Assembly (NCBI GenBank): GCA_017858735.1
Contig: JAFMBH010000004.1
Location: 39,353 to 103,352 of the forward strand
DNA from: Bacteroidota bacterium
Lineage (GTDB): Bacteria > Bacteroidota > Bacteroidia > Chitinophagales > Saprospiraceae
Length of the DNA: 64,000 bases
Direction of reading: 5' to 3'
The stretch's first letter is position 1, and each line of letters begins with the position of its first letter. Shown piece by piece: positions 35,783-44,805 of the stretch. The notes beneath the pieces are model-generated. The model saw only the letters and a program-made list of their open reading frames with translations, had not been told where the DNA came from and searched no databases. Made by a program: the position numbers and the translations under genes.

Positions 35783-36997
35783 ATGTCCTGGAAAACAAAA
35801 ATAGCCCTCTCCATAATGATGTTTTTACTGTACTGTATTTGGGGATCCTGGTATGGGCAAATGAGTAAATATCTCAGCAATCAATTAGAAGCGAGTGGCG
35901 TACAAGTGGGAAACGCTTATGCCATGTTTTCCATTGCCATGATTGCCTCTCCTTTTTTGGTAGGTCTATTAGCCGATAGATACATAGCGGCGCAAAGATT
36001 ACTTGGGATATTAAGTTTGATGGGGGCAGCCATTTTATTCTGGCTAATAAATGTAGAAGAACCAAGCACTTTTATTTGGGTGCTGTTACTTTATTGTTTA
36101 ACCTTCACTCCAGCAATATCACTGACTACATCCATTGCGATGAGGCAGATGGCCAATCCAGAAATTGAGTTTCCACCAATCAGGGTATTTGGAACCATAG
36201 CCTGGATTGTCATTGTAAACGTAGTAGGTTGGTATGGATTGGGGGATAAAGCTACCATTTTCCAATTAGCCTTATTATTATCTTTGGTGTTGGGCGTTTT
36301 TTCATTTTTTCTGCCTCATACCCCTCCTGGCAAATCAAAGGAACCATTTTCTTATACTCAATTGATAGGGAAAGATGCCTTTGTTTTGTTTAAATCAAAA
36401 TCATTTTCGCTATTTTTTATTTCCTCCGTTCTTATTTGTATTCCATTGGCTTTTTACTATACCTGGGCAAATCCTTCTTTAACAGATGCTTATATACTGG
36501 CATTTCCAAGTATCAATGCCGATAGCTTTGCTATTGAAAATAAAATGTCTCTCGGGCAGGTTTCAGAAATTGTTTTTCTACTAATGTTACCGTTTGCCTA
36601 TCGCAAATGGGGATTAAAAAATATATTTATCATCGGTTTATTGGCCTGGGTTATTCGATTCCTGTTCTTTGGGTACGGAACAGCTGATAACACCCCTTGG
36701 ATGCTATATTTAGCTATCTTATTACATGGAGTTTGTTACGATTTTTTCTTTGTAAGCGGACAAATTTATATCGATAAAAAAGCAGGAACGGCTATAAAAG
36801 CACAGGCACAGGGTTTAATTACTCTGGCAACTTACGGTATTGGTATGTTATTAGGTAATTTAATAGCGGGATATGTAAAGGACATGAATACTTTATCCAA
36901 TGTAACCAATTGGACAAATGTTTGGTTAGTTCCCGCTGGCATCGCTTCCCTCGTCCTCTTATTATTTATGTTTTTTTTCAAACAGGAAAAAATTTGA
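35783..36997 (+). CDS. Nucleoside:H+ symporter-type MFS transporter
   Basis: 404 residues and about 12 helices. It starts MSWKTKIALSIMMFLLYCIW with GSWYGQMSKYL and has LVGLLADRYIAAQRLLGILS, the pattern of the NupG/XapB nucleoside permease family that is common in Bacteroidota. MRQMANPEIEFPPIRVFGT marks the central cytoplasmic loop. It probably feeds the TIM-barrel enzyme encoded 28 bases downstream, but the substrate is not certain; sugars are an alternative. Confidence 0.85.
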   Translation: MSWKTKIALSIMMFLLYCIWGSWYGQMSKYLSNQLEASGVQVGNAYAMFSIAMIASPFLVGLLADRYIAAQRLLGILSLMGAAILFWLINVEEPSTFIWVLLLYCLTFTPAISLTTSIAMRQMANPEIEFPPIRVFGTIAWIVIVNVVGWYGLGDKATIFQLALLLSLVLGVFSFFLPHTPPGKSKEPFSYTQLIGKDAFVLFKSKSFSLFFISSVLICIPLAFYYTWANPSLTDAYILAFPSINADSFAIENKMSLGQVSEIVFLLMLPFAYRKWGLKNIFIIGLLAWVIRFLFFGYGTADNTPWMLYLAILLHGVCYDFFFVSGQIYIDKKAGTAIKAQAQGLITLATYGIGMLLGNLIAGYVKDMNTLSNVTNWTNVWLVPAGIASLVLLLFMFFFKQEKI

Positions 36998-37025
36998 TTT
37001 TAATCTCTAAAACGTCTTTTACCTT

Positions 37026-37946
37026 ATGTTAGATTTAGGTTTTGTTTCCGCTATATTACCTGATTACTCCTTGGAAAAACTAGTTCTTTTTGCCGCCGAG
37101 GAAAAATTTTCCTGTATAGAAATTATGTGCTGGCCCCTGGGTAAATCAGAAAGAAGATATGCCGGTGTAACACATATCGATATAGACACGCTGAATGCGA
37201 CAAAAATAATAGAGATTAAGGCCTTGTTAAAAGACCACAACGTAAGCATATCAGGTTTAGGCTATTATCCCAATCCATTGGATGAGGATGTAGAAAAACG
37301 CAAGTATTTCCAGGAACATATAAAAAAGATTATTAAAGCTGCTGCTGCACTTGATATTCCTGTAGTGAATACCTTTATAGGGAGAAATCAATATTTAAAC
37401 TTAGACGAAAATTTTAAATTATTCGCCACCGAATGGGCATCTATTATAGATGTTGCCCAGGCAAATGGTATAAAAATTGGGATTGAAAATTGCCCAATGA
37501 TTTTTACTTACGATGAATGGCCTGGAGGAAAAAATATGGCTATAAATCCTCAAATCTGGGAGAAAATGTTCGATTGCTTTACAACTCCATTGTTTGGATT
37601 AAATTTCGATCCCTCCCATTTTATATGGCAGCAAATGGATTATATTCAACCTTTATACGATTTTAAGGATAGATTGCATCATATCCATCTGAAGGATGTT
37701 AAATTATATAAAAATAAACTGGATAAGGTAGGCATAATGTCTCCACCAAATTATTACAGTTCTCCTAAAATTCCCGGATATGGAGATGTTCACTGGGGGA
37801 AATTTTTCTCGGCATTAACTGATATTGGATACCGGGGTCCAGTGTGTATTGAAGTAGAAGACAAAGCGTTCGAAGCCAATGAAAAAGATGTTTTAACAGC
37901 GATTAAAACTGCAAGAAATTATTTAAATCAATATTTATCCTCATGA
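37026..37946 (+). CDS. Sugar phosphate isomerase/epimerase (xylose-isomerase-like TIM barrel)
   Basis: 306 residues of the AP endonuclease 2/xylose isomerase-like superfamily. Likely metal ligands are the Glu in IKIGIENCPM, the Asp and His in GLNFDPSHF, His-Ile-His-Leu-Lys in HHIHLKDVK, and the Glu in PVCIEVED near the C-terminus. Role: isomerisation or epimerisation of a sugar or inositol derivative. The ATGA overlap with the next gene and the closeness to the transporter point to one operon. Confidence 0.88.
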   Translation: MLDLGFVSAILPDYSLEKLVLFAAEEKFSCIEIMCWPLGKSERRYAGVTHIDIDTLNATKIIEIKALLKDHNVSISGLGYYPNPLDEDVEKRKYFQEHIKKIIKAAAALDIPVVNTFIGRNQYLNLDENFKLFATEWASIIDVAQANGIKIGIENCPMIFTYDEWPGGKNMAINPQIWEKMFDCFTTPLFGLNFDPSHFIWQQMDYIQPLYDFKDRLHHIHLKDVKLYKNKLDKVGIMSPPNYYSSPKIPGYGDVHWGKFFSALTDIGYRGPVCIEVEDKAFEANEKDVLTAIKTARNYLNQYLSS

Positions 37947-38131
37947 AAAGAAGTAGAAGTGGTATGTTTGGCGGAGTACTGGCCGGCATTGCAAATAGTA
38001 CAGGAATTTCGGTTGTGCTCTTAAGGGTTTTATTCGTTGTTTTCTTTTTTGGTATAGGTGGTTTAACCCTGGGAATATCAAGTGGTGTTATGGCTTTAAT
38101 CTATATCCTGTTCTGGATGTTTATGGATTAA
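37943..38131 (+). CDS. Minimal PspC-domain protein
   Basis: 62 residues consisting of one PspC domain: KRSRSGMFGGVLAGIANSTG, then VVLLRVLFVVFFFGIGG and a second hydrophobic helix to the end. PspC proteins are membrane stress sensors or partners of PspA. The start overlaps the isomerase stop by 4 bases (ATGA). It may cooperate with the PspA-like protein encoded at 48767-49804, but that link is speculative. Confidence 0.85.
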   Translation: MKRSRSGMFGGVLAGIANSTGISVVLLRVLFVVFFFGIGGLTLGISSGVMALIYILFWMFMD

Positions 38132-38172
38132 ACTTTATTATTACAACTTCGTTCTAAAAAAAAAGTAATTTA

Positions 38173-39507
38173 ATGTTAAAATATTCCTCTTTAGCCCTCT
38201 TGTTTGTCCTTTTTTATTTTTTACCTTCTTGTAAACAAGAAAATTTAGGAGAACCTAAAAACGAAGTAACCTTTAAGGTTATCCAGGATCAAATCCTTAC
38301 GCCAAGTTGCGCGCTGTCTGGCTGCCACCAATCGGCTACTGACGGAAGTTTCCAGCAACATAAACTCATTTTATCCGAGGGTAACTCCTATCAGAATCTG
38401 ATAAATAAAATACCTGTAAATATCGCCGCGGCCAATGCAAAGATGATGTTGGTTAAACCCAATGATGCAGAAAAAAGCTTCTTATTTCATAAAATAAACT
38501 GTGATTCTTATATCCACAAAAGCAATGAAAAATTTGGCAATCAGATGCCATTAGGTGGCAATATCCTTACTAAAGGACAAGTTGAATTGGTAAAAAGATG
38601 GATAAATACCGGGGCCTTAAAGGATGATCGAAGTTTAAGTTTAGCCGTTTTATCAGACAATGCTCCCTGCCAATCAGATATTGACCCTTTGGCTCCCCCT
38701 GTTAATGGGTTTCAACTAAAAATTGAAAAATTTGATATCCCTTCAAATTTTGAACGGGAAATATTTATAAGGAAAGTAACACCTAATACCTCAGCCGTTT
38801 ATGTTAATAAAATTGAGTTGAAAGGTCGTTCCAATAGTCATCATTTCCTAGTGTACGGATTTAATAATCCGTCATTTATACCAGCAGAAAATAAGGTAAG
38901 AGATCTGAGAAACCTGGACGGTACACTAAATTTGACCACTTTCGCGGAGATGCAAAACCACTATTTTATTGGTGGAGGTTCAGATGTGAACGCTACCGTT
39001 ACCCTTCCGGAAGGAGCTGCCATTAAGATAGCACCAAATACCCCGGTAGATTTAAATGCACATTATTTTAATAAAACCAAGTTAACGCTCCAGGGCGAAA
39101 ACTATGTGAATTTCCATACAGTACCTGCTTCATCCGTTAAAAATGAAGTTAAAATGCTGGACCTAAATAACACAAGTATTAATCTGCCACCCAATCAACG
39201 GAAAACCATCACCAAAAACTTTACCTTTCAGGAAAAAACGCATATTTTACTTTTGACCTCACACAATCATAAATTAGGTGAAAAGTTTGTCATTAAAATA
39301 TTCGGCGGCCCCAGAAATGGGGAGATGCTATATGAAAATACAGATTGGGAACATCCTCTCACTAAATTATTTTCAAATCCTATCATCCTTAACCCGGGAG
39401 AAGGTTTGACTTCAGAGGTAACTTACATGAACACAACCAATCGGACCATAACCTTTGGTTTCACCAGTGAAGACGAAATGAATATTATATTTGGGTATTA
39501 CTATTAA
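38173..39507 (+). CDS. Lipoprotein with heme c-like domain and PHM-like copper monooxygenase domain
   Basis: 444 residues. Lipobox LPSC (Cys20). An N-terminal heme c-like domain has CALSGCH (Cys46-x4-Cys51-His52, CX4CH instead of CX2CH) and a distal-ligand candidate Met125 in QMPLGG. The C-terminal part resembles peptidylglycine alpha-hydroxylating monooxygenase: His223-His224 (NSHHFLVYGF), His297 (DLNAHYF), His364/His366 (LTSHNHKLGE) and Met436 (SEDEMNIIF). The His366-Met436 spacing of 70 equals that of the animal enzyme (244-314). Likely an ascorbate-type copper hydroxylase fed by its own heme domain. Substrate unknown. Its 3' end overlaps the convergent LuxC-like gene by 23 bases. Confidence 0.75.
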   Translation: MLKYSSLALLFVLFYFLPSCKQENLGEPKNEVTFKVIQDQILTPSCALSGCHQSATDGSFQQHKLILSEGNSYQNLINKIPVNIAAANAKMMLVKPNDAEKSFLFHKINCDSYIHKSNEKFGNQMPLGGNILTKGQVELVKRWINTGALKDDRSLSLAVLSDNAPCQSDIDPLAPPVNGFQLKIEKFDIPSNFEREIFIRKVTPNTSAVYVNKIELKGRSNSHHFLVYGFNNPSFIPAENKVRDLRNLDGTLNLTTFAEMQNHYFIGGGSDVNATVTLPEGAAIKIAPNTPVDLNAHYFNKTKLTLQGENYVNFHTVPASSVKNEVKMLDLNNTSINLPPNQRKTITKNFTFQEKTHILLLTSHNHKLGEKFVIKIFGGPRNGEMLYENTDWEHPLTKLFSNPIILNPGEGLTSEVTYMNTTNRTITFGFTSEDEMNIIFGYYY

Positions 39508-40528
39508 AAGACAATCTGACTAAGAAAGCCATCGTATCTACCCCATCGGCATACTCTGCTAAGGTAGGGTTTTGTGCTTGACCAAATGGAATGACCTTCA
39601 TACCAGAAAGTGGTTCCATACCCACAACGCATTGAATTTCGTCTAAAGACACCATTAAATCTTCCTTTAACTGCGTTAAAGAAGAATAGTATTCATAGTG
39701 TAGGGTAGCAATTTTAGAAGAAATAGATTTTTCTTCTGTTACCAAAACACTGCCCGTCATAAAATGAGGTACTTTGTTTAGCAACCAAATAGCGGATTGA
39801 TAATCGAAGTTATTTTTATAGCTATTATGAAGTATGATTTCTTTAAAAGAATGCAATTGATCCAAAAGTAAGGTAAAATCATATTGTTGAGGAACATAGA
39901 TTTTAGATACATTTCTACACCCTAGTCCGAAATAGGTGAAAATATCCTTTCCAAGATTCATTAAATCATCAGGAGTTTCATCTCCGTTCAAAATAGCCAC
40001 TGCTTGTCTGTTTTTTCGGATAATATGGGGTTTTGAAGAGAAATATTGTTCAAAATACCTTGCCGAATTATTACTTCCTGTGGCAATTACGGCATCATAA
40101 TCAAAGAGCCTATCTATAAAATGAATATAATTTTTAAAACCTGGGGCTAATTCGATTAAAAGCTCAGCTAAAAAAGGAAGTAAAAAAGGATCTTTATCAG
40201 AACATTTTATTAAAGCAATATTACCAGAGATAAGTACGCATAAAAAATCATGAAAGCCGACCAAAGGAATATTTCCAGCAAGGATTAATCCAATCTCCTT
40301 TGGTTTATCAGACTCCTTTAAATGAGGATACAAATCTACCCACTCATTTAATTTTTGCCCATTTAAAAAAAATTCTATGACGTTACTTATTGCAAGTTTT
40401 TGATTTTCAATAGTAAACCAAGGATTATGTTGATAGACTTTGGTTAGTATACTGTCATAACGTTCAGGATTATCTTGTAAGATTTTACCTAAAGAAACAA
40501 AAGCTTGTACTCGATATGCTAAGTTCAT
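39485..40528 (-). CDS. LuxC-like acyl-CoA reductase
   Basis: 347 residues of the aldehyde dehydrogenase superfamily, LuxC branch: GLILAGNIPLVGFHDFLCVL (nucleotide-binding region), RKNRQAVAILNGDE and YFGLGCRNVSKIYVP with the catalytic Cys. It should reduce acyl-CoA or acyl-ACP to an aldehyde. No luxD/luxE/luxAB is present. Conserved as a lone gene in many Bacteroidota, so not evidence of luminescence. Followed upstream by the DUF1415 gene on the same strand. Confidence 0.88.
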   Translation of the reverse strand: MNLAYRVQAFVSLGKILQDNPERYDSILTKVYQHNPWFTIENQKLAISNVIEFFLNGQKLNEWVDLYPHLKESDKPKEIGLILAGNIPLVGFHDFLCVLISGNIALIKCSDKDPFLLPFLAELLIELAPGFKNYIHFIDRLFDYDAVIATGSNNSARYFEQYFSSKPHIIRKNRQAVAILNGDETPDDLMNLGKDIFTYFGLGCRNVSKIYVPQQYDFTLLLDQLHSFKEIILHNSYKNNFDYQSAIWLLNKVPHFMTGSVLVTEEKSISSKIATLHYEYYSSLTQLKEDLMVSLDEIQCVVGMEPLSGMKVIPFGQAQNPTLAEYADGVDTMAFLVRLSFNSNTQI

Positions 40529-40542
40529 AAAAACGACTGGAT

Positions 40543-41103
40543 TTATTTTTTCATAAGATAAGGAAGCTGGTTATCTTCACAAAAAGAGTTCCAACCATCG
40601 ACACCTAATGCATTAAGATTAGCTATATTTATGCTGGGAATTTTTAGGGTATCACCGTAATGTAGCCCTGCCTTTTGAATACTCTCTGATCTGATAATGT
40701 GAATTAATGGAAACGGGGATCGATTGGTAACATTAGACAAATCATTAGGTTGACTTCCTTCAAATTGATAGGCAGGATGAAAAGAAGCCAATTGAAACTC
40801 TTCCTCAAATTGATTTTTTTCCAAAAAAGATTGAAGCAAGGCTACAAAAGAAAGATAATCGTCAAAATCATGAAAAGAATAAGGATAAATAATAAAGGCC
40901 GTTTCCAAAACTTCAGCAGTCTCCTCTTGAAGTTCCCTCAAAACAGCAAAAAATTGTTTTAAAAGAGCGGAAATATCAGCATCTGCTTGCACCAGATAGG
41001 CTATTTTATCCGTTTTGAAAGGCTTAGCAGCGAAGGGACAAAAGTTCAAACCTATGACCACTTTTTCGATCCAATCTTTTACTAACTCCTTTTCATTTTC
41101 CAT
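40543..41103 (-). CDS. DUF1415 family protein
   Basis: 186 residues with the DUF1415 pattern: VKDWIEKVVIGLNFCPFAAK near the N-terminus, IYPYSFHDFDDYLSF in the middle, LASFHPAYQFEG, and NRSPFPLIHIIRSESI. Function unknown; the family is found widely in Gram-negatives. It lies between the pseudouridine synthase (13 bases) and the LuxC-like gene (14 bases), so probably co-transcribed. Confidence 0.85.
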   Translation of the reverse strand: MENEKELVKDWIEKVVIGLNFCPFAAKPFKTDKIAYLVQADADISALLKQFFAVLRELQEETAEVLETAFIIYPYSFHDFDDYLSFVALLQSFLEKNQFEEEFQLASFHPAYQFEGSQPNDLSNVTNRSPFPLIHIIRSESIQKAGLHYGDTLKIPSINIANLNALGVDGWNSFCEDNQLPYLMKK

Positions 41104-41115
41104 AATTAAAATAGA

Positions 41116-42156
41116 TTAGTCCCTTCTTGACAAATAATATTTTCTCCAACGCTGCAAACATTCTTCAAAATCAGCCGGCAGATCACTTTCAAAACGAACG
41201 AATTCTTTCGTAGTAGGGTGAATAAAACCTAAAGTTTTAGCATGCAAAGCCTGTCTGGGTAAAACATTAAAGGTGTTGTTCACAAAATCTTTATACTTTG
41301 AGAAGGGAGTTCCTTTTACAATCCGGGATCCACCATATTTTTCATCATTAAAGAGCGGATGACCTATATAATTAAAATGGACCCTAATTTGGTGTGTTCT
41401 TCCCGTTTCCAGATTACATTTCACCAAAGAAACGTAATAATAATCTTCCAGTGTTTCATAATGGGTCAATGCCCATTTACCCTCATCACCTTCAGGATAA
41501 ACCTGGTAACTTTTCCTATCTCTCGGATGCCGTCCAATATTGCCCTCTATTTTACCTTTTGCAGGTTCGGGCGCGCCCCATACTAAGGCATAATAAGTTC
41601 TTTCAATGGTATGATCGGAGAATTGTTTAGCTAAAAAAGTTAGGGCATAATCATTTTTGGCAATGACCAACAAGCCTGAGGTATTTTTATCAATGCGATG
41701 AACTAATCCTACTCTATTTTGAAATGATTCAGCATCTTCCGTTAAATGATCTACGCCCAAATAGAAAGCCAGACCATTTACCAGGGTCCCATCCCAATTT
41801 CCAACCCCGGGATGAACCACCAGACCAGGCTGTTTATTTATAATCAGAATATCATCATCCTCATAAATTATTTGAAGAGGAATATATTGCGGCTGAATTT
41901 TACCCGCATCTTCCTCTGAAAAGTGCCTGGGAAAAACGGCAGTAATTAAATTACCTGGTCTAATTTTATAATTTGACTTAACAGGCAAATCATTAACCAA
42001 TACAGATTCCGCTTTAATAGCTTGTTGAATTCTATTTCTGGAAATTTTTCCGAGTCTATCTGAAAGATATTTATCTATTCTAACAGCCTCCTGTTTAGGA
42101 TCAATCTGCAGGGAGAGGCGTTGGAAAAAATCGTCCTCATTTTCGGTTTCAATCAA
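41116..42156 (-). CDS. RluA/RluD family 23S rRNA pseudouridine synthase
   Basis: 346 residues. An N-terminal S4 RNA-binding domain (IDKYLSDRLGKISRNRIQQA) is followed by the synthase domain with the catalytic Asp in GLVHRIDKNTSGLLVIAKN and GRTHQIRVHFNYIGHPLFND. Most like RluD, which modifies helix 69. The start codon appears to be TTG 42156 since no ATG is available before the S4 domain. A TATTTTTG box lies 28 bases upstream. Confidence 0.93.
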   Translation of the reverse strand: MIETENEDDFFQRLSLQIDPKQEAVRIDKYLSDRLGKISRNRIQQAIKAESVLVNDLPVKSNYKIRPGNLITAVFPRHFSEEDAGKIQPQYIPLQIIYEDDDILIINKQPGLVVHPGVGNWDGTLVNGLAFYLGVDHLTEDAESFQNRVGLVHRIDKNTSGLLVIAKNDYALTFLAKQFSDHTIERTYYALVWGAPEPAKGKIEGNIGRHPRDRKSYQVYPEGDEGKWALTHYETLEDYYYVSLVKCNLETGRTHQIRVHFNYIGHPLFNDEKYGGSRIVKGTPFSKYKDFVNNTFNVLPRQALHAKTLGFIHPTTKEFVRFESDLPADFEECLQRWRKYYLSRRD

Positions 42157-42184
42157 AGTAGCAAAATTATTACGAATAAAAAAT

Positions 42185-42213
42185 CAAAAATAGGCAATTC
42201 AGCGCAATCAAAA
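42185..42213 (-). promoter_or_regulatory. Promoter of the pseudouridine synthase gene
   Basis: Minus-strand TTTTG (42213-42209), a 16-base spacer, then TATTTTTG (42192-42185) resemble the -33/-7 pair. The box lies just inside the non-coding gap and the -33 in the end of the esterase gene. Confidence 0.5.
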
Positions 42214-42939
42214 CCTATTTTCGAGATAAAAGGGTAAAACCTTATGCCATGTTGGCCAATCATGAGGCATGTCATTACCCCATATAGCTAATTCGTGGTT
42301 AATTCCTTTTGCATTAAATACCTCTGATAAGCGTCGGCTTGACTCAGGCATTTCATAACTACCTGATCCTGAAATAATATGTATATTTTTTCTATTTCTT
42401 AATAGAGATAAAGTATAATCATCGTTTAAATTTGGTAAATAAGCCATTGGATTATTAAAATAAACATCCTGATCATAATACCCCTTAGTATATGATTGAA
42501 GATTATAATCGCCGGACATACCAATAACCCCGTTTATCAGATCGGGTCTTTTCAAGAACAAATTTACGGCATGGAGTGCACCAAAAGATGCTCCTGAAAC
42601 AACAATCGGTGTTTCAGGAGAAGTTTTACTCTTTATATAGGGAAGAACCTCATTAAAGACATAATCATTAAATTGATTGTGCCGAATAGATTTATCTCTT
42701 GGAGGCATAGAATGATTCAACCAGCTTTCATTATTAATGCTATTTATAGAAAAGACTTTTACCTTTCCGGCATTGATAAGTGAAGCTATAGAATGAATGA
42801 GACTAAATCGTTCATATTCAAGAAAATCAGCCGCAGCGGTTGGAAGCATTAACAGAGAAAACCCGTAATGACCATAAACCGCTATATTCATCTGTTTGTG
42901 GAGAGAAGGGCTATACCAACTGTCTATAAACTTTTGCAT
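42208..42939 (-). CDS. Alpha/beta-hydrolase esterase
   Basis: 243 residues of the esterase-D/Fes-like group. The nucleophile elbow is VSGASFGALHAV (Ser in GxSxG), the likely catalytic His is in MPHDWPTW near the C-terminus, and an Asp lies between. LLMLPTAAADFLEYERF marks the N-terminal strand. No signal peptide. Substrate unknown. It follows the acyl-CoA dehydrogenase gene by 8 bases. Confidence 0.82.
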   Translation of the reverse strand: MQKFIDSWYSPSLHKQMNIAVYGHYGFSLLMLPTAAADFLEYERFSLIHSIASLINAGKVKVFSINSINNESWLNHSMPPRDKSIRHNQFNDYVFNEVLPYIKSKTSPETPIVVSGASFGALHAVNLFLKRPDLINGVIGMSGDYNLQSYTKGYYDQDVYFNNPMAYLPNLNDDYTLSLLRNRKNIHIISGSGSYEMPESSRRLSEVFNAKGINHELAIWGNDMPHDWPTWHKVLPFYLENRF

Positions 42940-42947
42940 ACCTATAA

Positions 42948-44753
42948 TTAGTCTGGGAAAGCGTCATCCTCTGCGAGGGTTAAAACCTCATCAGATTGAA
43001 TAATTTTAAAAATACTTTTGTTTCTGGCTAATTCATATTTATAGAAAAAGCGCATGGTATGAAGTTTATTTTTCAACATAGATGCTGAAAAGGCTGCATC
43101 GGACGATTTTAACACATTCGATGCTGTAATACCTATTTTCAACCATTGCCAAGCAACCACAATAGTACCTACAGCTTCCATAAACAAGGTGGCATCGGAA
43201 ACAAATTTCTCCGTTTCCCCTTTCATGGCTATCGGAATGAGGTGAGCCAGCGTAGCTTCAACCAAAGGTAATTGATCCTCCAGTTCTTTTGCTGTTGCCC
43301 TCAAACGCTCATCCATTTTACCCTCTGAAATAGTATGCTGAATTTCTGCCAGCATCGTTTTAAGTACCAGGCCATTTTCCATCAGTACTTTTCTACCTAA
43401 AAGATCTAAGGATTGAATACCCGTTGTTCCCTCATAAATAGACATAATACGAATGTCTCTATAGTATTGCTGAAGGATGAAATCTGCGCAAAAACCATAA
43501 CCGCCTAAAATCTGAAGACCATTATCTACGGCCAATTTGCCCTTTTCCGACGGATAGGTTTTTGTGATTGGAGTTAAGAATTCCAATAACAGATTCCAAT
43601 GATTATTATTTTCTTTTTCAGAAATTTCCCGGTCGTGATAAATAGAAGATTGCAGTATAAGAGAAAGAGAACCCTCATAAATAGCTTTTTGCAAAAAGAG
43701 CATTCTTCTTACATCGGGATGATTAATGATTAAAGTAGGCCCTGCGGCTTCATCTTTCCGTCCACCACTTAGCAACCTTCTTCCTTGCTGTCTTTCCTGG
43801 GCATATTGCAAAGAGGCATAATAGGCAGCAGAAGCAATAGCTGCCCCACCCCTTCCTACTGCAATTCTGGCATCATTCATCATTTGGAACATATACAAGA
43901 GGCCTTTATTTTCTTCTCCAACCAGATAACCAGTACATTGATCATTATCACCAAATACTAAATGAGCGGTACAATATCCTCGTTGACCCATTTTCTGGAA
44001 ATCGCCAGCGGTAATGACGTCATTATTTACTAAGGTCTGATCAGGTGAAATTTTATATTTAGGCACTATAAACAGCGAAATTCCTTTGGTTCCAGCCGGT
44101 GCACCTTCAATTCTTGCCAATAAAAGATGAATAATATTGCCCGCATATTCGTGGTCACCTCCAGAAATAAAAATTTTATGTCCTTTGATAAGAAAAGTAC
44201 CGTCATCCAAAGGTTTTGCCGAACATTTAATATCAGACAATCCACTTCCCGCTTGTGGCTCAGACAAACACATGGTGCCACTCCATTCACCGGATAACAT
44301 GTTGGGCACATATTGGTCATGATATTTTTTATCAGCAAAGGATGAAATCAGATGAGCAGCCCCAGCGGTCAAACCTGCATAACCAGGAATATGATTATTT
44401 GCTGCTTCCATAATAAAATAAGCCGCATGCATCACCGTGGCAGGTAATTGAAGCCCACCCATGGATTCATCAAAAGAAGCACCAATAACACCCAGTTCCC
44501 CTTGTTTTATTAAAATATCTTTGATTTTTGGATGCACATGGATTTTACCCTCTGAAAATTTAGCAGGTTTTTCATCCATCTCTTTAAAGATTGGATATAA
44601 ATCCTGATCTGAAAAATCAGCCACGGATTGTAAAAAAAGGAGGATAGATTCTTTATCGAAAGCATTATACCGCTCATTTAAAAGCAGTTCCTCTAATTTA
44701 TGAACATTGAACATCAGAAACTTAAGCGTTTCCATATTAAAATAAGCTGCCAT
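42948..44753 (-). CDS. Acyl-CoA dehydrogenase
   Basis: 601 residues, the long ACAD form. FAD- and substrate-binding blocks are WSGTMCLSEPQAGSGLSDIK, KIFISGGDHEYAGN and GRGGAAIASAAYYASLQYAQ. The catalytic-base segment is IMSIYEGTTGIQSLDLLGRK, followed by an extra C-terminal helical domain of about 120 residues as in DmdC-like enzymes. It oxidises an acyl-CoA at the alpha-beta bond, with electrons passing to ETF. Located 52 bases after pruA, behind an inverted repeat that may be its operator. Confidence 0.93.
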   Translation of the reverse strand: MAAYFNMETLKFLMFNVHKLEELLLNERYNAFDKESILLFLQSVADFSDQDLYPIFKEMDEKPAKFSEGKIHVHPKIKDILIKQGELGVIGASFDESMGGLQLPATVMHAAYFIMEAANNHIPGYAGLTAGAAHLISSFADKKYHDQYVPNMLSGEWSGTMCLSEPQAGSGLSDIKCSAKPLDDGTFLIKGHKIFISGGDHEYAGNIIHLLLARIEGAPAGTKGISLFIVPKYKISPDQTLVNNDVITAGDFQKMGQRGYCTAHLVFGDNDQCTGYLVGEENKGLLYMFQMMNDARIAVGRGGAAIASAAYYASLQYAQERQQGRRLLSGGRKDEAAGPTLIINHPDVRRMLFLQKAIYEGSLSLILQSSIYHDREISEKENNNHWNLLLEFLTPITKTYPSEKGKLAVDNGLQILGGYGFCADFILQQYYRDIRIMSIYEGTTGIQSLDLLGRKVLMENGLVLKTMLAEIQHTISEGKMDERLRATAKELEDQLPLVEATLAHLIPIAMKGETEKFVSDATLFMEAVGTIVVAWQWLKIGITASNVLKSSDAAFSASMLKNKLHTMRFFYKYELARNKSIFKIIQSDEVLTLAEDDAFPD

Positions 44754-44767
44754 AGTGTTTTTATTTG

Positions 44768-44789
44768 TAAAAATAGCGAATTTTCGCTA
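44768..44789 (-). promoter_or_regulatory. Inverted repeat overlapping a putative acyl-CoA dehydrogenase promoter
   Basis: TAGCGAA-tt-TTCGCTA (44774-44789) has 7-bp arms. On the minus strand it runs directly into TATTTTTA (44775-44768), a -7-like box 14 bases before the ATG. It could be a repressor operator. Alternatively, the hairpin plus five T could be a weak terminator for pruA. Confidence 0.45.
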
Positions 44790-44805
44790 AAATTCAAATT
44801 TTAAT

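Noticed and set aside
39485..40528. Possible bioluminescence (lux) locus
   Set aside because: Only a LuxC-like reductase is present; luxA, B, D and E are missing, and lone LuxC-like genes are common in Bacteroidota.
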